From assembly GCA_030747695.1 (NCBI GenBank), contig JASLKG010000002.1:62001-126000 (forward strand): 64,000 bases of DNA, in the 5' to 3' direction. Shown one piece after another: positions 1 to 9,200 of this stretch; within the stretch, counting starts at the first letter, position 1, and every line of letters starts with the position of its first letter. This stretch comes from Candidatus Poseidoniaceae archaeon. GTDB taxonomy: Archaea; Thermoplasmatota; Poseidoniia; Poseidoniales; Poseidoniaceae. The notes beneath the pieces were generated by a model that did not search any database, was not told where the DNA came from, and saw nothing but the letters and a program-made list of their open reading frames with translations. Both the position numbers and the translations under genes were made by a program.

Positions 1-4
1 AAGG

Positions 5-973
5 TTGGAACATTTAGAGCCTGCAGATCTATTTCATGACTTACGCACTCAGGACATGGAAAGTATTCGAAAAAATCGTGAAGAAATTTCTAAGGAGTTA
101 AAGTCAAATGAAGAATTGATTGTTGCTTTGGAAGAAGAGAAACAATCATGCATCAAAATGTCGAAAGCAATGCGTGGAGTAATTGATGAAACAAGTGGAC
201 TGCGAAAAGAGCACAAAGCTGTAGTTGTTGAACTCAAAAAACGTAACGCAATGATTGATCAGGCAAAAAACAAGCGGGATGAAATCAATTCAAACATCAT
301 ATTACCTCTGCATATGATTGAAGAAGAATTAGCAAAGGTTTACTCGAGATTAACTGAAGAAATAGATCTACATAGAGTTCCTTCACTCGAAAAAGAAAAA
401 TTACAATTTTCCTGGTTTATGGAACTGCAATCTATGCATTCTAAAGCCAATGAGGCCTCAGAATTACACAAAGAATTTATTAAATTAGTAAAGCAACAAA
501 AGGAAGATATTACTAAATTAAAAATATTTGAAAATAAGCATGATGATACCACTAAAAAACTACTGGATTCTGAACCACTATTAAAAGATAAAAATGTGTC
601 ACATAATGAAGTTAAATCGCACGATAAGCAGATTCAGAATGTACAAAAAATTCTGCGTAAAAAACGTGGTCAAATACATAAGTTGCGCCGGGAATTAGGG
701 CGCTTGGATGCCTGGATTAGAAAACAGACGCAACCAAGATCAGGATCTGGAAAGAGATATGACAAAAGAAAGGGTGGCAGAAAAAATAAACCTGTAGACC
801 ACAATATGCCAATTACACTTGGTGATATATCAGGACTATTAAGTGGAGAAAAAACACAATCTATTTCTTCGAAAAAAGAAAAACGGTCTTCGTCCAAAAA
901 AGCTGGGATGAAAAAACTTAGCAACTTCGGCGCACATCGTGGTAAACGAAGTTCTTACCAGAAAAAAGACTAA
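5..973 (+). CDS. Coiled-coil protein, possibly cut at the window start
   Basis: About 320 residues, almost all charged helix (Lys/Glu-rich heptads), with a short basic Gly/Arg/Lys-rich segment near residue 245 and a basic tail. The frame is open to the first base, so the true start may lie upstream; an internal ATG at position 56 is the other likely start. It shares with the coiled-coil protein at 1889-2767 a motif of the type LRREL-x-RL and a C-terminal stretch of the type LLSGE/LMSGD, so the two look like diverged paralogs (seen by eye, not by alignment score). No enzyme motif, membrane segment or signal peptide is visible. Likely a cytosolic structural or scaffolding protein; function unknown. 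It sits 22 bases upstream of the acetyltransferase gene, on the same strand. Confidence 0.65.
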   Translation: MEHLEPADLFHDLRTQDMESIRKNREEISKELKSNEELIVALEEEKQSCIKMSKAMRGVIDETSGLRKEHKAVVVELKKRNAMIDQAKNKRDEINSNIILPLHMIEEELAKVYSRLTEEIDLHRVPSLEKEKLQFSWFMELQSMHSKANEASELHKEFIKLVKQQKEDITKLKIFENKHDDTTKKLLDSEPLLKDKNVSHNEVKSHDKQIQNVQKILRKKRGQIHKLRRELGRLDAWIRKQTQPRSGSGKRYDKRKGGRKNKPVDHNMPITLGDISGLLSGEKTQSISSKKEKRSSSKKAGMKKLSNFGAHRGKRSSYQKKD

Positions 974-995
974 CCTAAATTGCACACTGATTGAT

Positions 996-1454
996 ATGGC
1001 AGCAAGTTGGATCTTAGGACCTAGCCCCAAACAGTTAGATTCGGAGATGGTCGAAGTAATCAGGCAACTATTCCTTGACCAGACTGGAGAAATATATATT
1101 CCAGAAAGTGTGAAAACTCTACCCATTCCTGAATGGTCAGGAAATTTGTTACTACTTGACGAAAACAAAATGATAAGAGGCGTCATGTGGGCAAAACCAT
1201 TCAAAGAAGATACAGTTAGAGTTGTTGCTTTTGCCATTGATTCAGACTATCAAGGAATTGGGCTTGGAAACCAAGCATGGAATCTCTTAGTTGATGCTGC
1301 AAAACTTGAAGGTAGAAATTTCATACAATTAGAAGTAAGGGGAGACAACAATTTTGCAATTGAATTCTACAAAAAGAGAGGTTTGAATATTGTGCAAGAC
1401 CTTGTTGGATACTATTCAAGCGGGATTGGATACATGATGCGTGGACAAATATAA
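996..1454 (+). CDS. GNAT family N-acetyltransferase
   Basis: About 152 residues. Family knowledge: GNAT enzymes move an acetyl group from acetyl-CoA to an amine on a protein or small molecule. The acetyl-CoA-binding motif A is visible as a beta strand followed by QGIGLGNQAWNLL, and the C-terminal motif B as NFAIEFYKKRGL, the usual 'N-x-x-A-x-x-F-Y-x-x-x-G-F/L' ending. The frame is open further upstream to 939, but that start would overlap the preceding gene; the ATG at 996 lies after that gene's stop and leaves a normal-sized GNAT domain. The substrate cannot be told; RimI-like protein acetylation is one possibility. It lies between a coiled-coil protein and a Roadblock-like protein, all on the plus strand. 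Confidence 0.82.
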   Translation: MAASWILGPSPKQLDSEMVEVIRQLFLDQTGEIYIPESVKTLPIPEWSGNLLLLDENKMIRGVMWAKPFKEDTVRVVAFAIDSDYQGIGLGNQAWNLLVDAAKLEGRNFIQLEVRGDNNFAIEFYKKRGLNIVQDLVGYYSSGIGYMMRGQI

Positions 1455-1492
1455 GCGCAATTGAGATAATCCTTCCACCATTACGTGATAAT

Positions 1493-1798
1493 GTGCGGAG
1501 TAGTGTAATCAGAGATTTAGCAGCCGATGATGCAATAGTTTCTGCTGCTTTGCTATCGCAAGATGGTTTTGTGATAGAAAATCACGGACCTGTTTTTGAC
1601 TTTAGTTCCCTAGTTGAAATACTAGAAATTAATAATGGAAACAAATTAATAACAATTGTAGGTGAAAAAAACACTGTTATAGCAGGTAGGATTGATTGTG
1701 GTGATGTTGTGTGCATTATTTGTGAATCCGGTGGAAATCTTGGAAAAATGAGGCTAATGATTGATGAAGCTATTAACTCAATTACGGAACTATCATGA
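1493..1798 (+). CDS. Roadblock/LC7-like small protein
   Basis: 101 residues starting at GTG; no ATG is available in this frame. The order is a short N-terminal helix, then LLSQDGFVIENH, a central helix, a strand rich in Ile/Val (KLITIVGEKNTVIAG), another strand and a C-terminal helix. This is the pattern of archaeal and bacterial Roadblock/LC7 proteins (MglB-like), which act as dimers and often regulate small GTPases or serve as scaffolds. The assignment rests on fold-like pattern and size, not on a catalytic motif. It sits between two coiled-coil genes and 38 bases after the acetyltransferase gene, so the four genes may be one transcription unit. No GTPase gene is adjacent. Confidence 0.5.
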   Translation: MRSSVIRDLAADDAIVSAALLSQDGFVIENHGPVFDFSSLVEILEINNGNKLITIVGEKNTVIAGRIDCGDVVCIICESGGNLGKMRLMIDEAINSITELS

Positions 1799-1801
1799 TT
1801 T

Positions 1802-1818
1802 GCCTCCCTACGGGAGGC
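1802..1818. other. Perfect 7-bp hairpin with three-base loop (TAC/GTA)
   Basis: GCCTCCC, loop TAC, GGGAGGC, three bases after the stop codon of the Roadblock-like gene and about 70 bases before the start of the next coiled-coil gene. It is one of seven similar hairpins in the window whose loop reads GNA on one strand. It could be a terminator-like or 5'-leader element. Confidence 0.55.
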
Positions 1819-1888
1819 TTCATAGGGAAGTTGGCATTCGCCGAGGTGCTGAGGAGTGGGAACTGCCAGCGAACAGGTGCGAATACGA

Positions 1889-2767
1889 ATGAGTGACATC
1901 AAGGTAATGCTGGATGAAAGAAGGAAACTAGTAGACCAAAAAGCAACAGAATATAGAAGCACTCGCGATGAATGGAATACTCGCACAAAAGAGCACACTG
2001 TGTCACGTAATGAGCTCAACGCTGAAGTAAGAGAACTTATTCAAAATGTTCGCGAACAACGCGAAATTAGAGAACAAATGAACGATCTGGTTCGTGAAAA
2101 GAAATCCATCAGATCAGAGGCAAATAAAAAGGTTAAAGCAGCAAAATCACTCCTTGATGAAGAGAGACGTGAAAAGGACACTGGTCAAAAGGACCGTAGA
2201 GGTCGCAAGGAGAAAAAAATCACTGTTCATTCGTTACGTAGAGAACTTTCACGCTTGGAAAGTGAATTCGAACAAGGACGACATACTGGGAAAAATGAGA
2301 AAAAAGTCATGGAACGTATGAAAAAATTGAGTGCAGAAATTCGTGAAAAGAAAAATGCCGAAGAAGGTAATGTTGATCTTAAAGAAGCCCGTGGAGAATT
2401 ACGTGCTGCAATGGAAGAGCAAGAAAGTGCACACATTGAAGTCCAATCTGCAGCAAAGGCTGCACAAGAAGCACATGAATTAATGCTACAATGGAACAAA
2501 GAGGTTGATCGCCAGCGTGAAAAGGCTGAGTCTTCACATAGAGAATTACGACGTTCCAAAAAAGAGGCAGATAAAGCACATCATTTCTACATTGTAGCAC
2601 TAAGGTGCTTGCATTCCATACAAGATATGTTGCGAGCAATGCGCGGTGCTGTCACTGGAGAAGACCAACGCGAGTCTCGTGTCGAGGTTCAAGATCTAAT
2701 GAGCAAATTGATGAGTGGAGATACGCTATCCACAGAGGAGTTAATGCAACTTCAACGCTTTGAATAG
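1889..2767 (+). CDS. Coiled-coil protein, paralog of the first gene
   Basis: About 292 residues from the ATG at 1889; a GTG at 1856 would add 11 residues. Nearly the whole chain is Arg/Glu/Lys-rich helix, predicted long coiled coils, with a basic patch near residues 95-115 (KDRRGRKEKK). The C terminus ends in a short helical segment (LMSGDTLSTEELMQLQRF) resembling the end of the protein at 5-973, and both hold an LRREL-x-RL motif. No signal peptide, membrane segment or catalytic motif is seen. It may act as a filament, spacer or chromosome-associated scaffold, but this is inference. A hairpin at 1802-1818 lies in the upstream gap. The next gene, purP, begins 44 bases downstream. Confidence 0.7.
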   Translation: MSDIKVMLDERRKLVDQKATEYRSTRDEWNTRTKEHTVSRNELNAEVRELIQNVREQREIREQMNDLVREKKSIRSEANKKVKAAKSLLDEERREKDTGQKDRRGRKEKKITVHSLRRELSRLESEFEQGRHTGKNEKKVMERMKKLSAEIREKKNAEEGNVDLKEARGELRAAMEEQESAHIEVQSAAKAAQEAHELMLQWNKEVDRQREKAESSHRELRRSKKEADKAHHFYIVALRCLHSIQDMLRAMRGAVTGEDQRESRVEVQDLMSKLMSGDTLSTEELMQLQRFE

Positions 2768-2811
2768 ATTGATGAGCCCGCTTGATTACCCCCATGATAA
2801 GAGATGATTCG

Positions 2812-3969
2812 ATGATTGATAAAGATGATATCAATGCAATCATTGAAGACTATGATAGTTTGAAATTACGCATAGGTATGACTGCTAGCCACTCTGCTTT
2901 GGATATCTGTGATGGTGCAATTGAAGAGGGTTTTCCGACTGTGGCATACTGTCAGAAGGGACGTGAAAAAACATATTCTAATTACTTCAAAACTAAACGA
3001 AGTTCATCGGGACGTGTTGTCAGAGGTATGGTTGACAAAACTGTTGTCATGAATTCTTTCAATGACGTAATGAAACCAGAAATGCAGGAAGAAATGCGCA
3101 AACGTAACGTAGTATATATTCCAAACCGTTCATTTACATCTTATTCTTCAATAGATGATGTTGAAAATAATTTCCATGTTCCAATGTTTGGTTCTCGTAA
3201 TATGCTACGCATGGAAGAAAGAACAGAAGATCAAGATTATTATTGGATTCTCGACAAAGCAGGTTTGCCATACCCTGAAGCCATCGAAGACCCACAGGAG
3301 ATTGATTGTTTGGTAATTGTGAAATTGCACCATGCACAAAAGAAACTTGAACGTGGATTCTTTACTTGTGCCTCATATGATGAATATGTTGAAAAAAGTC
3401 AGGCACTACTTAAGGAGGGTATTATCGACCAACAAAGTCTTGATGGTGCACGTATCGAGAGATATGTTATTGGCCCCGTTTTCAATCTAAATTTCTTTTA
3501 TAGCCCTATTGAAGATGAAATGTCAAAACTCGAACTACTTGGCGTTGATTGGAGATTTGAATCGTCACTCGACGGGCATGTACGTCTACCAGCACCACAA
3601 CAGATGACCATGCCAATACATCAACAAATTCCAGAGATGACCGTTGTTGGGCATAACACTGCCACGATAAGGGAATCACTACTTGAAAATGCATTTGAGC
3701 TTGGTGAGAAATTCATTACTGCATCGAAGGAACATTATGACCCAGGGATTGTTGGCCCATTTTGTTTACAAACTTGCATAGATAAGGACATGAATTACTC
3801 TATCTATGATGTAGCACCAAGACTTGGTGGAGGCACCAATGTACATGTTTCCGTGGGGCATCCATATGGAAATGCAACTTGGAGGAAACCTGTTTCCAGT
3901 GGCCGGAGAATCGCAATGGAAATACGTAAGGCCGCAGAGCAAGATAGGCTTCTTGAAGTTCTAACATAA
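2812..3969 (+). CDS. purP: PurP-type FAICAR synthetase (formate-AICAR ligase) or close paralog
   Basis: 385 residues. PurP uses ATP and formate to formylate AICAR to FAICAR, the penultimate step of archaeal purine synthesis, in the cytosol. Matches seen: N-terminal 'MTASHSALDI' region, VENNFHVPMFGSRNMLR, IERYVIGPVFNLNFFYSP, LLGVDWRFESSLDG and IVGPFCLQ, in the family's order and length. The ATG at 2812 is chosen because it aligns with known PurP N termini (MI-x-K-D-x-I) and follows GAGATGAT; ORF-frame starts at 2782 and 2794 are less likely. One oddity: where well-studied PurP has a Gly-rich segment after 'VIVK', this protein reads KLHHAQKKLERGFF, which I associate with the second PurP subgroup. 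Function could therefore be PurP proper or a paralogous ATP-grasp ligase. Confidence 0.82.
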   Translation: MIDKDDINAIIEDYDSLKLRIGMTASHSALDICDGAIEEGFPTVAYCQKGREKTYSNYFKTKRSSSGRVVRGMVDKTVVMNSFNDVMKPEMQEEMRKRNVVYIPNRSFTSYSSIDDVENNFHVPMFGSRNMLRMEERTEDQDYYWILDKAGLPYPEAIEDPQEIDCLVIVKLHHAQKKLERGFFTCASYDEYVEKSQALLKEGIIDQQSLDGARIERYVIGPVFNLNFFYSPIEDEMSKLELLGVDWRFESSLDGHVRLPAPQQMTMPIHQQIPEMTVVGHNTATIRESLLENAFELGEKFITASKEHYDPGIVGPFCLQTCIDKDMNYSIYDVAPRLGGGTNVHVSVGHPYGNATWRKPVSSGRRIAMEIRKAAEQDRLLEVLT

Positions 3970-3983
3970 ACAGAGGTAAGAGA

Positions 3984-5486
3984 ATGGATTTAGTTGTTCT
4001 ATTCTCTTTCTTGCTTTTCATGTTAATCTTTGCAGGTGTAGGGTTATCCTCAGTAATGGTAAAGGAAAACAATACTGATGACTATTTGGTAGCAAGCAGA
4101 GGAATACATCCTGCACTAGCAGCTCTTAGTGCTGTTTCTACTTGGAACTCGGGCTACATGTTCATTGGATTTATTGGATTTATGTGGTTAATGGGTTATT
4201 CAGCAATTTGGATTGCGACAGTCTCAACATTTGGTCAATTATTTGCTTGGATTTGGATTTTCAAACGTATACAATCTGAAGGCAAGGAACGTAACGTGCG
4301 GTCTCTTTCAAGTTTGGTAGCTAAAATCAAAGGTGCGCCAGAGGCAAAACTTGCAGCATTTCTCTCTGTGGTTTTTCTGTTAATTTATGCTGCAGCACAA
4401 CTTTCTAGTGGTGGAAAGGCACTTTTTGCAATGCTAGGATGGAATGAAAGTGTTGGTATCATTATTGGATATATTCTAGTCATACTATATTGTACGGCAG
4501 GTGGAATTCGGGCATCTATTTGGACAGATGCTGCACAATCCTGTGTAATGATTGTAGGATCAAGTATACTATGCTATGTTGCTATGAGTGAAGTTGGCTG
4601 GTTCAGTGGACTTCATGAAACCCTAAAAAATACTGATCCAGACTTAGTATCATTAACACCAAAGGGTCTAAGATTGGGATTATCTATGTGGATTTTTTCT
4701 TTCTTTTTGGGAGGCATGGCAGTTGCTGGGCAACCACAAGTAGTATCTCGGATAATGACATTGGAAAGTGACAAAGATAGAAAACAAGCTTGTATATGGT
4801 TCTTTGTTTGGCAAACCCCATTCATCATATTGATGGTTTTAATTGGACTTTCGAGTAGAGCGATTTTTCCCGTGGAAAGCGGTTTTGACCCCGAATTAGC
4901 CCTTCCAAAATTAGCGATGGATATCCTTGACCCTTTTTGGGTAGGTGTAATTCTTGCTTCGATTTTTGCTGCAACAATGTCTACAGCAGATAGCCAAGTA
5001 TTAGCTTGTACTGCAGCAATCACTGATGATTTGTTTCCAAGCTGGGCTCAAGATCACAAAAAGGCAAAACTTACGACAATCACAATGGCAATGATTGCTA
5101 CAGCAATTTCATTGTTCGCATACCTCACAAACAATAATTCTGTATTTTCATTAGTGGTATTGGCAGTATATGGTTTAGGTTCAATGTTTGTTCCATTATT
5201 GATTTTAAGATTCCTAGGATATCAACCAACTACTGCGCATTCTTGTATTATGATGCTTGCAGCATTAGTAGGAGTTGTAGGATGGAGAATCCTAGGTCTG
5301 AATAATGATGTATTTGACACAGTGCCCGGAATGAGTGCAGCAATAATTGCACATTTCACAATGCTAATTGTCAACAAAGATCCGTGGCTAGAGCATATTA
5401 AACCTACAAAAAATCAACTTGTAACATGGGGCTCAATTGTTTTATCAATAATAGTATCAATGGAGTTATACTACTATTTCAGATGA
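3984..5486 (+). CDS. Sodium:solute symporter (PutP-like)
   Basis: 500 residues with about 13 hydrophobic membrane segments, the usual size for the sodium/solute symporter (SSS) family that couples Na+ entry to uptake of proline, other amino acids or organic acids. Family features seen: a conserved 'STWNSGYMFIGF' first helix region, the 'GGIRASIWTDAAQ' signature after the fifth segment, and 'FAATMSTADSQVLA' in the eighth segment region carrying the Ser residues typical of the Na+ site. Substrate is not certain; overall look is PutP-like. Start ATG is preceded by GAGGT. It follows purP by 14 bases and converges with the metallo-hydrolase gene, overlapping its 3' end by 8 bases. Confidence 0.9.
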   Translation: MDLVVLFSFLLFMLIFAGVGLSSVMVKENNTDDYLVASRGIHPALAALSAVSTWNSGYMFIGFIGFMWLMGYSAIWIATVSTFGQLFAWIWIFKRIQSEGKERNVRSLSSLVAKIKGAPEAKLAAFLSVVFLLIYAAAQLSSGGKALFAMLGWNESVGIIIGYILVILYCTAGGIRASIWTDAAQSCVMIVGSSILCYVAMSEVGWFSGLHETLKNTDPDLVSLTPKGLRLGLSMWIFSFFLGGMAVAGQPQVVSRIMTLESDKDRKQACIWFFVWQTPFIILMVLIGLSSRAIFPVESGFDPELALPKLAMDILDPFWVGVILASIFAATMSTADSQVLACTAAITDDLFPSWAQDHKKAKLTTITMAMIATAISLFAYLTNNNSVFSLVVLAVYGLGSMFVPLLILRFLGYQPTTAHSCIMMLAALVGVVGWRILGLNNDVFDTVPGMSAAIIAHFTMLIVNKDPWLEHIKPTKNQLVTWGSIVLSIIVSMELYYYFR

Positions 5487-6279
5487 TAAATCTCATACCT
5501 TCTATTCCTACTTTCCAACCTAGGCTCGAAACTGGATTTGTATCATAGCATAGTGGGTTGGTGTGGTTCAAATGTATGAACACTATTTCTGGATCTCCTT
5601 TTTGTCTTTGACCTAACATCTGCAATGTTTGTTTTACTGGAGGATGAGGTATTTTGGATTGATCTCTATTTTGAAGTTCATCCTCTGACATGAATGTACC
5701 ATCAATTAGTGCTATGTCAACGCCTAAATCTGAAAGCCAAGTACGGATATCTTTACCCTCTAATGTTTCTGACCAAGTATCATGATCTGGTAAGAAAAGT
5801 AGAGTTTTATCACCGCGTAATAGGTAAGCATGCATGTCAGAAAGCTCTGAACGATGAGGAATTTTTAGTGACTCTATCGAAACTCCTGGGAACTTTACTT
5901 CTGATTCAGAATTTAGATTGAATACACCATCTGTCAATAGCAATGACCAATTTGGAGTTCTCTCTATCAATGATGACATTGATTTTGAGCAATAAAGGTT
6001 TATTCCTTTTACGCCCATAGTTTCCTTTCCGAATAATCCTAAACCGTCTACATGTCCGAAATGTGCATGTGTCAAAAATACTGAATCCACTTCGGTTACA
6101 CCCCATAACCGCAATTGTTCTCCAAGATTGCGTGTGGCTTCAAATAAATGTTTACCACCATCAGAATCACTCAAACCTATGGATACAGGATATCTCTGCT
6201 TCAAATCAATACAGCAATTACAACCAACCTGAGGAACTCCACCATCCTGCGCTGAACCAAGCAGGACAACTTCAATCAT
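5479..6279 (-). CDS. PqqB-like metallo-beta-lactamase-fold hydrolase
   Basis: 266 residues. The N terminus GSAQDGGVPQVGCNCC is characteristic of the PqqB branch of the metallo-beta-lactamase fold, and metal-site segments THAHFGHVDGLG, IPHRSE, LPDHDTW and HLNHTNP follow in order. The usual HxHxDH motif reads HAHFGH, with Gly instead of Asp; a THAHxGH variant is known to me in PqqB-like hydrolases, so this is probably a subfamily trait. No other PQQ biosynthesis gene is in the window, so a role in PQQ synthesis is not supported; a cytosolic hydrolase or oxidoreductase acting on a small molecule is more cautious. It lies 9 bases downstream of the surface protein gene at 6289-9741 on the same strand. 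Confidence 0.72.
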   Translation of the reverse strand: MIEVVLLGSAQDGGVPQVGCNCCIDLKQRYPVSIGLSDSDGGKHLFEATRNLGEQLRLWGVTEVDSVFLTHAHFGHVDGLGLFGKETMGVKGINLYCSKSMSSLIERTPNWSLLLTDGVFNLNSESEVKFPGVSIESLKIPHRSELSDMHAYLLRGDKTLLFLPDHDTWSETLEGKDIRTWLSDLGVDIALIDGTFMSEDELQNRDQSKIPHPPVKQTLQMLGQRQKGDPEIVFIHLNHTNPLCYDTNPVSSLGWKVGIEGMRFII

Positions 6280-6288
6280 GCTGAACCC

Positions 6289-9200
6289 TCAAATCTTTCG
6301 AATCCATTGACGTGATGTTTGATCCCGCATATACCAAGCACCTGCTCCAGCAGGATATTCTAACCATTCATTATTATCTGAACGCATACTTCCAACCATA
6401 TCGACAGAGGGGGCTGCGGGTGCAGCACTCGGGGTAGGCATCAATACTGGCTGTACTTGTTGGTATTCTGTACGACCATTATCTTGCTGATTATTCGTCT
6501 GTGGAATTGTTTGTTGTACTGGCTGAGTATACGTTTGTTGTACTGGTTGAGAGTATGCTGGTTGGGTGTTTTGAACAGGTTGCTGGTAAAATTGCTGACC
6601 AGCAGGTTGTGCACTCATATCAGGCATTGTAGGAGCTCCTCCCCAACTCTTTTCCGAATCATCATTAGAGCGACGCATTAACACTAAACCAACAATTAAT
6701 CCAATTACTAGTAGTATTCCTCCACCGCCAGCAACCAAAACTGTAGTTGAAATTGAAGATGCTTCTTCTATTACCTCCTCACAGCCATTTTCCTTTTCAA
6801 CGCCTGCTACTAAGGGGCATTCATCGGGATTTAATCCATTAAAATTATCTCCAAAGCCATCACCGTCAGTATCATTCCATTGGGTCATCTGATCTGGGAA
6901 TGCATCCATGACATCTGCCCAACCATCTCCATCAGAATCAATGCAGCCATAATGATCCATCATAAATGATGTGCCAAATTCTTCTGGACATTGGTCGGCT
7001 AATGTTCCAAACATATTATCTCCGTAATTATCTCCATCCTGATTAGACCATTGGGTAGGATCTAGAGGTGCCCAATCTGCACCATCAGATACATCCCAGA
7101 TGCCGACTTCTGGATCAGACCAACCATCTGAATCAAAGTCCCCACATCCTTTACGATCTTCAGTCGAGTTACCTGCCAAATTTGGACAACCATCATTTCC
7201 ATCTGCGTAACTATCTCCATCACTATCCCTGTACTCATTAGGGTCTCCAGGGAAAGCGTCCATACTATCAGCCCAACCATCACTATCACTATCGGGACAT
7301 CCAAAAATATCTTCCTTCCATGAGTCTCCAGCTAATGTTGGACATGCATCTTGGTTTTGTGCATAGGAATAATACTCACCAGGCCATTGTGATGGCCTAT
7401 CTTCCCAACTCAAATTTCCATAATTGTCACCAAATCCATCCTCATCCCAATCTGACCATTGAGTCTGATCCAAGGGGAACGCATCTGCACCATCAGAAAT
7501 GAGCCAATTATCATCAGCAGTAGAGTATCCATCATCGTCTTGATCGGGGCAACCGTATCTATCTAAGACTGATTCCCCTGGAATATTAATACAATCATCT
7601 GAATTGTTTCCATCTGGATTATCACCAAACCCATCACCATCATAATCTTCCCACTGCGAAGAGTCGTTTGGTAAATCATCTTGCGTATCTTGCCACCCGT
7701 CACCATCACTATCCGGGCAACCTAAAGATCCACCAAATGTTGAATCACCTGCTGTTAAAGGACAACTGTCTTCTACATCTGCATAACCATCACCATCTCT
7801 GTCTAAACAACCATTGTAAGAACCTAGATTGGAAGTACCATATTCCTTAGAACAATCATCTGATGCGTCGTCAAATTCATCATTATCATCATTCAAATCT
7901 TCATCAGAATCTCTACAACCGTCCCCATCAACGTCATTTCCAGAATCTGATGTCCACCATCCACGTGGAGGTGTATACGAAGTAAGACAGGAGTCATCTA
8001 CATCTAAGACTCCATCATTGTCATCATCTAAATCTTCAGGAGAATCATCTTTACATCCATCATTATCAAAATCTGTATTTTGATTACTTGTCCAATTCCA
8101 TGAACCACCCCTCGGGCAATCATCACCGTTATTGTCAGTTATTCCATCATTGTCATCATCATAGTCACATTCATCACCATCTGAATCTAGGTCACTGTCT
8201 ATTTGCAAGGGGTTATTATCATCAGGACAATTATCCTCTTGATCATTTACTCCATCATTATCTCTGTCGGCATTTTGTGCTGGATCAATTGCCCAAATGA
8301 ATATGTCTAGTCCTCCAGATGAAGTGATTGATTGTGTTCCTTTGTTTATTGTAGATTGGTATGATCCTGTCCCAGAATAATTACCAGTATCATTGACTGC
8401 GACATCTGAAAAGATATCATAATCTGGCCCTCCAATACTCTCAACCCAGTCCCAATTACCCATGTTATCAAGTTGGGCTATGAATCCATCACCAGAGCCT
8501 GCTGATGTGATATAATTTCCATCAAAGGAGGCTGTACCGCTATATTGGCCGCCTACTACATAATCTCCATCTTTATTCTCACGTACAGAGGTGGCCCAAT
8601 CTAACTGGCCACCAGAACCTGCTGAAGTAATCCATGAGGTTGCACCATTTGAACCAATTTTCACAACAAAGGCATCTCCATTACTTCCCTGATCTGTAAC
8701 TGTTTTCTGATTACCTGCATCTAACGTTCCGATGAACACACCAGCAACTACTACATCATTTGTTGATGTTACAACTAAATCATCAGGTATACTGAGCATA
8801 CCTGAATTACTTGCTATTCCTTTCACAATTGAAACTTGTGCGCCATTATTGAATACTGGAGTCCATTTTACTACAACCGTATCCTGTTGGCTTACTGCCT
8901 GATGTGATTGACCATTAGCGGTGAAAGTTCCACTAGTGACGCCAACTTGCCAAATATTTCCATTCGAGTCAACTCCAATATCATATCCAATGTCAGTTCC
9001 AAGACCTCCTGCCGATTCGACCCAGTTAACTAAACCGGTAAATGGATCTATACTAACTACCAAATATTCAATATCTGTATTATTTAATTGGTGGGTACCA
9101 AATGTGGTTATTCCAGATTGTGAACCACTCGCTATTATTCCGTTGGAGTTGCCAGTTGCATCAAAAGCTAAACCTCTTACCCAACTACTGCCATTACTCT

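Noticed and set aside
839..1237. Minus-strand frame of 132 codons opposite the coiled-coil and acetyltransferase genes
   Set aside because: Covers the gap and both genes on the wrong strand, with a Phe/Ser-rich product typical of a reverse-complement shadow.
2094..2559. Overlapping frames on both strands inside the second coiled-coil gene
   Set aside because: Shadows caused by the repetitive Glu/Lys/Arg codons; no ribosome-binding site or plausible product.
6050..6075. Inactivation of the PqqB-like hydrolase by the HAHFGH (Asp to Gly) change
   Set aside because: The HAHxGH variant occurs in PqqB-like hydrolases known to me and the other ligand segments are intact, so this is probably a subfamily feature, not a broken gene.
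7668..8300. His/Asn/Leu-rich plus-strand frames opposite the propeller-repeat protein
   Set aside because: They are the reverse of the Asp/Gly/Ser-rich repeat codons; the skewed composition explains the open frame.
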